Source: Chloroflexota bacterium (GTDB taxonomy: Bacteria; Chloroflexota; Anaerolineae; JAADDB01). Taken from it: a DNA stretch of 8,812 nt. Shown in pieces: positions 1-4,341 of the stretch. Position 1 is the first letter of the stretch. Each line of letters begins with the position of its first letter. The DNA lies in NCBI GenBank assembly GCA_013154135.1, contig JAADDB010000108.1, positions 1-8,812 of the forward strand. Direction: 5' to 3'. The notes beneath the pieces are model-generated. The model saw nothing but the letters and a program-made list of their open reading frames with translations. It ran no database searches and was not told the DNA's origin. Position numbers and translations under genes: made by a program.

Positions 1-47
1 GCGGATTGCGGGTACAGGGCACCGCCAGCTCCCCGCCTAGCACGACC
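1..47 (-). ncRNA. ffs: Second SRP RNA copy, 5' end only (runs off window)
   Basis: Read on the minus strand, these 47 bases are identical to the first 47 nt of the complete SRP RNA gene at 464-731, covering its 5' terminal strand and the start of the Alu-domain fold. The match is still perfect at base 1, so the copy may continue beyond the window and could be a whole second gene. Upstream on the same strand is a matching promoter (TTGACA, 17 nt, TAAAAT), which argues that it is expressed rather than a dead fragment. Only the 5' sixth is visible, so it could instead be a truncated inverted duplication. The identity is seen directly; completeness is inferred. Confidence 0.6.
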
Positions 48-55
48 AAGGGAGA

Positions 56-84
56 ATTTTATATTTACCCCGCTTTCTTGTCAA
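56..84 (-). promoter_or_regulatory. Promoter of the leftward SRP RNA copy
   Basis: On the minus strand a perfect -35 hexamer TTGACA (84-79) is followed after 17 nt by TAAAAT (61-56), five of six matches to the -10 consensus. The predicted start lies about 8 nt further, at the 5' end of the SRP RNA copy (base 47). It mirrors the promoter of the rightward copy but has a better -10 (TAAAAT against TAAACT). Confidence 0.6.
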
Positions 85-128
85 ATACTCACTCGGCTGA
101 AAAACTCCGTCGTATCTCGGCGGCGGAC

Positions 129-281
129 GGGGCCGTGCTTTGGCGGGATGCCCACGTTCTCGCCCCGTGCATAGTAAGAGTTTTGTGTGCGTGGTGGGCG
201 GGCTTCGCCCGGCCCGCACCCACCAAAAACACATACTTGGCACGGGGTGAGACCGTGGGCATTCCGCCGGGGTGCGGACCC
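129..281. repeat. Nested palindromic repeat between the SRP promoters
   Basis: Inside the large inverted repeat is a second, differently centred palindrome. Bases 142-170 and 240-268 form 29-bp arms with 3 mismatches, centred at 205. The similarity continues weakly outward to about 129 and 281. The middle (about 172-238) is an imperfect hairpin with the tip GGGC-TTC-GCCC at 200-210. No open reading frame in it looks like a protein gene. It resembles a REP- or MITE-like folded element. A diverged relative of one half lies at 6852-6938. Confidence 0.7.
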
Positions 282-350
282 GCCCGCGGCCAACGGGAAC
301 TTTCCTACGCCAGCCCGCATCGAAGGGCCAACTCGGCATTCAGCCCTTTA

Positions 351-371
351 ATCGTTAATCGTTACTCATTA
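351..371 (+). repeat. Heptamer tandem repeat, three units
   Basis: Two exact copies of ATCGTTA (351-357, 358-364) are followed by a degenerate third unit CTCATTA (365-371). The tract sits just outside the right arm of the large inverted repeat and upstream of the SRP RNA promoter, and is AT-rich against its GC-rich surroundings. Its function is unknown. It may be a hypervariable microsatellite-like tract. Confidence 0.5.
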
Positions 372-426
372 CTCCCTGGCCCGTCCGCCGCCGGGGTACG
401 ACCGAGTTTTTCAGCCGAGTGAGTAT

Positions 427-455
427 TTGACAAGAAAGCGGGGTAAATGTAAACT
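427..455 (+). promoter_or_regulatory. Promoter of the SRP RNA gene
   Basis: A perfect -35 hexamer TTGACA (427-432), a 17-nt spacer and TAAACT (450-455, four of six matches to the -10 consensus) place the transcription start at about 462-464. This agrees with the 5' end of the SRP RNA predicted from its terminal helix. It is the strongest sigma-70-type promoter in the window, as expected for an abundant stable RNA. Confidence 0.75.
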
Positions 456-463
456 TCTCTCTT

Positions 464-731
464 GGTCGTGCTAGGCGGGGAGCTGGCGGTGCCCTGTACC
501 CGCAATCCGCCATAGCGGGGCCGAATTCCCCCCCGAGGGGCCATGCTCGGCGTGTCTGCCCGGCTAAGCGGCGTTGATGGCTGGGTCCCGCGCGGCGAGC
601 AGCCACGAACCGGGTCAGGTCCGGGAGGAAGCAGCCCTAAGTGGTGTCGCTCGGGCGACGCGGGGGCGCCTGGCCGGAGCTGGCTGGCCGGGTAAGGCGC
701 CGAGGGTGGTCTCGACGGGGGGTGCACGACC
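464..731 (+). ncRNA. ffs: Signal recognition particle RNA, large bacterial type
   Basis: This is the RNA scaffold of the signal recognition particle, which with Ffh targets ribosomes making membrane and secreted proteins to FtsY and the translocon. The domain IV hairpin is at 613-636: GGTCAGGTCC, tetraloop GGGA at 623-626 (a GNRA variant of the usual GGAA), then GGAAGCAGCC, which holds the Ffh-binding asymmetric loop. The 5' part (about 470-530, with GGCGGGGAG, GCGGTGCCCTGTACC and GCAATCCGC) matches the Alu domain of Bacillus-type scRNA. The ends close the molecule perfectly: GGTCGTGC (464-471) pairs with GCACGACC (724-731). The length of 268 nt is close to the roughly 270 nt of the Bacillus RNA and far above the roughly 114 nt of E. 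coli 4.5S. It is convergent with the lgt-like gene, whose stop is only 6 nt away. I see no hairpin-plus-T-run terminator, so the 3' end may be made by processing. Confidence 0.93.
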
Positions 732-737
732 ACCCTT

Positions 738-1472
738 CTATTGCGCTTCCCTGGCCGAAGGAGCATGCCGGGAAAGTCCCCACAGGGCTATAAGCGCCCC
801 CCCTAACCCCATAATCTGGGATATCCTGTATCCATCCAGCATCGTCGCGCTGTCTCCGCGGAATGCCCCCAGGAAAAGTTGGGCTAAACTGAAAGCCAAA
901 AGGAAGCGCCATCCCCATAGTCCCTTTCCCCTGGGCGCTGGCTTGGCGAAAAGCCATATGACCGTGAGAAGGGCCGCCACCATCTCATACAGCTGAACCG
1001 GATGTCGCAGCTCTCCCCACATCTCCACAGCCCAAGGGAGTTGGGTCACGCGTCCATACGCATCCCCCGCCAAGAAATTAGCCAGCGCGTACAGGGCCCA
1101 GCCAAATGCCAAACCGGGTACGATCGCGTCCACAAAGGGCCCCAAAGGGATCCGCTTCCAACGGAGGTACATGTAGCCAACGAGTAGACCGCCCACAAAC
1201 GCGACCTCCGGGATGAAGGCGCTTAGGCGAAGGCTGAAAAGGGAAAGGGGGGACTGGATGTACGCTTGGGGATAGCGCAGCGCGTAAGCGATTCGTCCCA
1301 GCACCAGTCCTGCCCCCGCGCTAATCAAACCCCAGTTCCACACGTGATCCCCGTCAATTCCCAAACTCTCCGCACTTTTACTCCCCAACCAGAGGACAAA
1401 GTAAAACCCCAGGACAAGCAGGAAGGGCTTGGTGGGTAGGGCCAAAGGACCTAACGGTATGGTGGGCAACAT
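738..1472 (-). CDS. lgt: Lgt-like prolipoprotein diacylglyceryl transferase family protein
   Basis: This is a 244-aa polytopic membrane protein of the Lgt family. Lgt transfers diacylglyceryl from phosphatidylglycerol to the lipobox cysteine of prolipoproteins. Family landmarks are: an N-terminal segment ending in LGF (about 18-23), a GRIAYAL segment (59-65), GG in a membrane helix (94-95), NFLAGDAYGR (132-141), LPWAVEMW, RHPVQLYE (156-163), FRGD (204-207) and RISQIMGL near the C-terminus. By eye, several residues important in E. coli Lgt seem changed: the His of the HGG motif is Val93, the Arg three residues before the conserved Asn is Ala, the Glu of NGE is Asp137, and the N-terminal Tyr is missing. 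It is shorter than typical Lgt (about 260-300 aa). The ATG at 1472 follows a GGAGAG site and lies 1 nt after the stop of the thioredoxin-like gene, so it is the last gene of the operon. Family assignment is fairly sure; activity is uncertain. Confidence 0.82.
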   Translation of the reverse strand: MLPTIPLGPLALPTKPFLLVLGFYFVLWLGSKSAESLGIDGDHVWNWGLISAGAGLVLGRIAYALRYPQAYIQSPLSLFSLRLSAFIPEVAFVGGLLVGYMYLRWKRIPLGPFVDAIVPGLAFGWALYALANFLAGDAYGRVTQLPWAVEMWGELRHPVQLYEMVAALLTVIWLFAKPAPRGKGLWGWRFLLAFSLAQLFLGAFRGDSATMLDGYRISQIMGLGGALIALWGLSRHAPSAREAQ

Positions 1473-1473
1473 C

Positions 1474-2037
1474 TTACCGGCTCTCCATCAGGTGTTGGAA
1501 TCGGGAACGCACCATGGCTTCGTTCATCATCCCTTCGACTTTGTCGATGATGGTGCCATCGGGCGTGATGAAATAGGTGGTCGGCAAGGAACGGATGCGA
1601 TATACGTCCGCCACTCGCATCTTCTCATCCAGGAGAACAGGGAACGTCATCCCATGGGCTTCTACAAAAGCCCTTACCTTCTCGGGCGACTCTGCCTGGT
1701 CGATGGCCAGGACAACAAGCCCTTCTCCCTTGTATCGGTTGTATTCCTTCACAATGGCCGGCATTTCCGCCTTGCAGGGAGGACACCATGTGGCCCAGAA
1801 GTTCAGCACAACATGGTGGCCGCGGTAATCGGACAGTTTGACCATCCGTCCGTCCAGCGTGGGGAGCTCAAAATCAGGCGCGAGAAAGCCCGGGCGGGGC
1901 GCGGCTGTGGTTGGCTTTTGACGTTCGGCCGAGGGGACTCGTGTCCCCACAATCCAGGATAGGCCAACGAAAAAGAGGAGCCCCATGAACAGGTAATAAC
2001 GTTCACGAGTCCAACCGCTATTTCCTGTTGACGTCAT
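1474..2037 (-). CDS. TlpA/ResA-like membrane-anchored thioredoxin-fold protein
   Basis: This 187-aa protein has one N-terminal membrane anchor (about residues 15-31) preceded by basic residues. A linker follows, then an AhpC/TSA-Redoxin type thioredoxin domain starting at APDFELPTLDG (53-63). The active site is WCPPC (Cys85 and Cys88) after LNFWAT, and the cis-proline is in LPTTYFI (Pro152). The family acts outside the cytoplasmic membrane as thiol-disulfide reductases, for instance in cytochrome c maturation; the substrate here is not shown. No ccdA or other cytochrome maturation gene is adjacent. The start overlaps the stop of the glycosyltransferase gene by 4 nt (ATGA), suggesting translational coupling. 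The next gene starts 1 nt after its stop. The fold and topology are clear and the specific function is open. Confidence 0.9.
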   Translation of the reverse strand: MTSTGNSGWTRERYYLFMGLLFFVGLSWIVGTRVPSAERQKPTTAAPRPGFLAPDFELPTLDGRMVKLSDYRGHHVVLNFWATWCPPCKAEMPAIVKEYNRYKGEGLVVLAIDQAESPEKVRAFVEAHGMTFPVLLDEKMRVADVYRIRSLPTTYFITPDGTIIDKVEGMMNEAMVRSRFQHLMESR

Positions 2038-3053
2038 GCGTTTTCACCCTGTACCGATGTGGTTTTTTGGACGCTGCGGACTCGGGGGCCGGCTTTTTCT
2101 TCCCCAAACCCCCACGTCTCTGCCACAACGTAAAGGGGACGTGCTTTGACTTCATCGTAGATTCGTCCCAGGTATTCGCCGATAATGCCCAAGAAGATGA
2201 GTTGGATGCCTCCCAGGAAGAGGACGGCTACTAACGTGGTCGCCTGTCCCAGAAGGGCCCGACCTGTGGTCAGACGCAAGTAAACGGCCACGAGGGTGGC
2301 GATCAAGCTGATGAACGCGATAATGAAGCCCACGTAGGTGGCTAATTGCAGGGGCACGTAGGAGAAGGAGGTGATGGCATCGAGCGCGAATTTGAGCATC
2401 TTGCGCAATGGATATTTGGTCTCTCCGGCAAAACGAGGTTCCCTCACGTAGAACACACCCGTCTGTTTGAAGCCCACCCACACGGACAGGCCGCGCATGA
2501 ACCGGTTCCTTTCCCGCATCGTGCGCAGGGTCTGCACCACTTTCCGGTCCATCAAGCGGAAATCCCCCGTGTCCTTGGGGATGTCCACGTCGGTGATGCG
2601 ATAGATCAAACGGTAGAAGAGTTTGGCCGTCCACTCCTTGAACTTGGATTCCCCCTTGCGCTCCTTGCGCACCGCGTAGACCACATCGTATCCCTCTTTC
2701 CACTTCTCAATCAGGTCAGGGATCACCTCAGGGGGATCCTGCAAGTCCGCGTCGATGATGATGACGGCATCGCCTTCTGCGTAGTCCAAGCCTGCGGTAA
2801 TGGCCAATTGGTGACCAAAGTTGCGCGAGAAGGAGACGATTTTCACCCGCGGGTCTTGGGCGTGGAGTTCCTTCATGACGGCCAGGGTGTTGTCACGGCT
2901 GCCGTCGTTGATGAGGATGAGTTCCCAGGGCTCCCCGAGTTGGTCCATCACCTCTTTGATGCGCCGGTAGAACTCTGGGAGCACCTCTTCTTCGTTGAAA
3001 GCTGGAGCAATAATGGAAAAACGGGGACGTGTGTTCTTCGCTTCTTCTGCCAT
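2034..3053 (-). CDS. GT2 family glycosyltransferase, polyprenyl-phosphate type (GtrB/DPM1-like)
   Basis: This 339-aa protein has an N-terminal cytosolic GT-A domain and two C-terminal membrane segments (about 238-258 and 272-294). Motifs are FSIIAPAFNEEEVLPEFY (12-29), LILINDGSRDNT (45-56), SRNFGHQLAITAGLD (76-90), the nucleotide-sugar and metal-binding DADLQDPPE (101-109) and TGDFRLMDR (162-170). The end of the second membrane helix, GEYLGRIYDEVKARPLYV (292-309), is typical of enzymes that move a sugar from a nucleotide donor to undecaprenyl phosphate (GtrB, ArnC, DPM1 relatives). The product would be a lipid-linked sugar for flipping and use outside the membrane, for example by GT-C enzymes such as the DUF2079 protein encoded nearby (inference). 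The start is ATG 3053, with a modest AGGGATGG site. It lies 18 nt downstream of hisE and its stop overlaps the next gene. The donor sugar cannot be told. Confidence 0.92.
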   Translation of the reverse strand: MAEEAKNTRPRFSIIAPAFNEEEVLPEFYRRIKEVMDQLGEPWELILINDGSRDNTLAVMKELHAQDPRVKIVSFSRNFGHQLAITAGLDYAEGDAVIIIDADLQDPPEVIPDLIEKWKEGYDVVYAVRKERKGESKFKEWTAKLFYRLIYRITDVDIPKDTGDFRLMDRKVVQTLRTMRERNRFMRGLSVWVGFKQTGVFYVREPRFAGETKYPLRKMLKFALDAITSFSYVPLQLATYVGFIIAFISLIATLVAVYLRLTTGRALLGQATTLVAVLFLGGIQLIFLGIIGEYLGRIYDEVKARPLYVVAETWGFGEEKAGPRVRSVQKTTSVQGENA

Positions 3054-3071
3054 GATGAACCATCCCTACGT

Positions 3072-3356
3072 TTATGGTTTAAAGCGACGTGCGAGCTCTT
3101 GCTCCACATCTTCCCAAGTAAGGTCCCGTGCCGCCAACAGGACCATCAGATGATACAGGAGATCGGCCGTCTCGTAAATCAGGCGCTCATTGCCCTCCCT
3201 CAGCCCGGCCACAATGACCTCAACGGCCTCTTCGCCGATTTTCTTCAGGATTTCCTGTTCCCCCTTCGCAAACAGACTTGCGGTATAAGAGTTGGGAGTA
3301 GGATGTTGTTTCCGTTCCTGGATTGTTTGCCACAATTGCTGCAAGACTTCACTCAT
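3072..3356 (-). CDS. hisE: Phosphoribosyl-ATP pyrophosphohydrolase
   Basis: This enzyme hydrolyses phosphoribosyl-ATP to phosphoribosyl-AMP and pyrophosphate, the second step of histidine biosynthesis, in the cytoplasm. The 94-aa product is the size of stand-alone HisE (all-alpha, MazG-like fold). It carries HPTPNSYTASLFAKGEQEIL (18-37), the acidic metal-binding stretch GEEAVEVIVA (41-50) and ETADLLYHLMVLL (62-74). I chose the ATG at 3356 because GGAG lies 6 nt before it; an in-frame GTG at 3368 would add four residues but has no better site. It is the first gene of the operon, with a promoter about 90 nt upstream. No other his gene is visible, so it sits apart from the rest of the pathway and is not fused to HisI. 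Confidence 0.95.
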   Translation of the reverse strand: MSEVLQQLWQTIQERKQHPTPNSYTASLFAKGEQEILKKIGEEAVEVIVAGLREGNERLIYETADLLYHLMVLLAARDLTWEDVEQELARRFKP

Positions 3357-3443
3357 TGAACGCTCCACGCCTAATCAGGACGGTTTTCTCTTCTGCACAT
3401 CATTGACGACAAAGTGCAAAAATGTCCTCAGCACATCAGTGCC

Positions 3444-3471
3444 AGTATACGCTGTTTGTCGGATCGGGCAA
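3444..3471 (-). promoter_or_regulatory. Promoter of the hisE operon
   Basis: On the minus strand TTGCCC (3471-3466, four of six matches to the -35 consensus) and TATACT (3449-3444, five of six to -10) are separated by 16 nt. The predicted start near 3437 gives a leader of about 80 nt before the hisE ATG. The promoter lies 20 nt past the stop of the sulfotransferase gene, which supports a separate transcription unit for hisE and the three genes after it. Confidence 0.6.
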
Positions 3472-3491
3472 AATCATCCCTCTTCATGCCA

Positions 3492-4133
3492 TCAATCGGG
3501 TTGGACGGCGGAGGTGGCAAACCGGTTACGGTATAATGTCGGGTCGATGACCTGCGCCATGGCTTTTTCGTCCAGGTGTCCCCCCAAGAACGCGTTGATC
3601 TGGCGCACGTATGGCTCGGGATCCTGCAGTAGCGCGTTGTAGGGGATCTCCAGGACACGGATGTTCGGTTGTTGGCTGAGCCAGCGGCGGATATGCCGGA
3701 GATGTTTGTTGAAAAGACGGTAAAGTTCCTCTTCGTCCACCTGGTCCGGATCCTCGCCACGCCGGATGAGCATTTTGCGTTGGGAGGCGATGATTTCCCG
3801 GAGATCTCGGCGCATGAAGATGATTTGGTAGGTGTACTCCGAGGGAAGGTGCTCCAGCAACGCGGAGATGATTTTGACGGCCTTCCCACGAGCCTGCTCC
3901 AGCCAGGCCGTGTCCCCTTTGGGTAGTTGTTTGACTCGCTCGAATTCGTAGTACCCCTTGGGGTTATCCTCATCCGGTGTCCGAATGTGATCCGTGAGCA
4001 GGGGAATTCCGCCTGCTTCTAACATTTTCATCATCATGGAAGTGCCAGAACGGGGTAACCCCGACACCACAATGACGGTGTTTCCCCCTTCTGTTGCCTT
4101 TTTGCCCAGTAGTTGTTTGACCCATCCTCGCAC
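3492..4133 (-). CDS. Sulfotransferase family protein (PAPS-binding P-loop)
   Basis: The 213-aa product belongs to the P-loop sulfotransferase superfamily, which uses PAPS to sulfate small molecules, lipids or glycans. The 5'-phosphosulfate loop is SGLPRSGTS (24-32), after the first strand VIVV. DNPKGYYEFERV (56-67) is typical of bacterial members. The second half, FMRRDLREIIASQRKM (106-121), holds the Arg and Ser expected of the 3'-phosphate site. There is no signal peptide or membrane segment, so it is probably cytosolic. The frame stays open upstream to 4391, but that would run into the divergent DUF2079 gene and encodes low-complexity, unlikely sequence. The GTG at 4133, 7 nt after AAGGAGAG, is the convincing start. 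The acceptor is unknown. The glycosyltransferase genes on both sides make an envelope glycan or lipid plausible (inference). Confidence 0.87.
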   Translation of the reverse strand: MRGWVKQLLGKKATEGGNTVIVVSGLPRSGTSMMMKMLEAGGIPLLTDHIRTPDEDNPKGYYEFERVKQLPKGDTAWLEQARGKAVKIISALLEHLPSEYTYQIIFMRRDLREIIASQRKMLIRRGEDPDQVDEEELYRLFNKHLRHIRRWLSQQPNIRVLEIPYNALLQDPEPYVRQINAFLGGHLDEKAMAQVIDPTLYRNRFATSAVQPD

Positions 4134-4171
4134 GGTAATACTCTCCTTCTGGGTATCCGATTCCACTGTCT

Positions 4172-4200
4172 TCAGTCTAGCAAAGGGCGAGGATTTGAAC
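4172..4200 (-). promoter_or_regulatory. Promoter of the sulfotransferase gene
   Basis: On the minus strand TTGTTC (4200-4195) is followed after 17 nt by TAGACT (4177-4172), preceded by TGC, an extended -10. The -35 matches in three positions and the -10 in four. The predicted start near 4165 leaves a leader of about 32 nt that contains the AAGGAGAG ribosome binding site of the GTG start. Confidence 0.45.
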
Positions 4201-4264
4201 AAACTGCCTTGGCCCTTTGTGAGGACACCGATCTGTGGGTTTGTGTGGAGTTTGGGCGGGCATG

Positions 4265-4273
4265 TGGTACTAT
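4265..4273 (+). promoter_or_regulatory. Possible extended -10 promoter of the DUF2079 gene
   Basis: TG-G-TACTAT (4265-4273) is an extended -10 with five of six matches, about 70 nt before the ATG at 4342. An overlapping TATTAT is at 4271-4276. No good -35 hexamer lies 16-18 nt upstream, so the call rests on the -10 and the need for a rightward promoter in this divergent gap. Confidence 0.35.
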
Positions 4274-4292
4274 TATGGGTAGAGCTTCTGCC

Positions 4293-4314
4293 TTTGTACG
4301 GGCGCGGGTACAAA
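4293..4314 (+). promoter_or_regulatory. Leader hairpin upstream of the DUF2079 gene
   Basis: TTTGTAC (4293-4299) and GTACAAA (4308-4314) form a perfect 7-bp inverted repeat around an 8-nt GC-rich loop. It ends 10 nt before the GGAGGGAGG ribosome binding site (4325-4333). It could be an operator or an RNA hairpin affecting translation. There is no T-run, so it is not a terminator. Confidence 0.35.
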
Positions 4315-4341
4315 TGGGGCAATCGGAGGGAGGCATAAGGG

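Larger units (their letters stand above)
1..510. repeat. Large inverted repeat, arms 1-130 and 381-510
   Basis: The arms pair about a centre at 255/256. I count 6 mismatches in 130 ungapped positions (about 95% identity). The outer 50 positions (1-50 against 461-510), which hold the SRP RNA 5' end, are identical. All six differences fall in the remaining 80 positions, the promoter and upstream DNA. Beyond position 130 the arms go out of register by one G and then diverge. The right arm ends inside the SRP RNA gene only because the left arm meets the window edge, so the true repeat may be longer. The substitutions speak against a simple fold-back assembly artefact, which would give perfect arms. 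Confidence 0.9.

Noticed and set aside
6..422. A 138-aa open frame on the plus strand, and several overlapping frames on the minus strand, at the left end
   Set aside because: They lie across the inverted repeats, have no ribosome binding site and show no protein family features. The peptides recur only because the DNA repeat recurs.
1..510. Transposon terminal inverted repeats
   Set aside because: The arms contain an SRP RNA 5' end and promoter, there is no transposase between them and no target duplication is visible. An inverted gene duplication explains them better.
574..996. A 140-aa plus-strand open frame over the SRP RNA and the end of the lgt-like gene
   Set aside because: It overlaps a confident ncRNA and a confident antisense CDS, and its composition is typical of GC-rich shadow frames.
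2346..3359. A 337-aa plus-strand open frame opposite the GT2 and hisE genes
   Set aside because: It is antisense to two clear protein families with strong motifs and has a His-rich shadow composition and no ribosome binding site.
3380..3440. Direct repeat GCACATCA in the hisE leader as a possible operator pair
   Set aside because: Only 8 bp, with two copies about 40 nt apart, which is within chance for a leader of this size.
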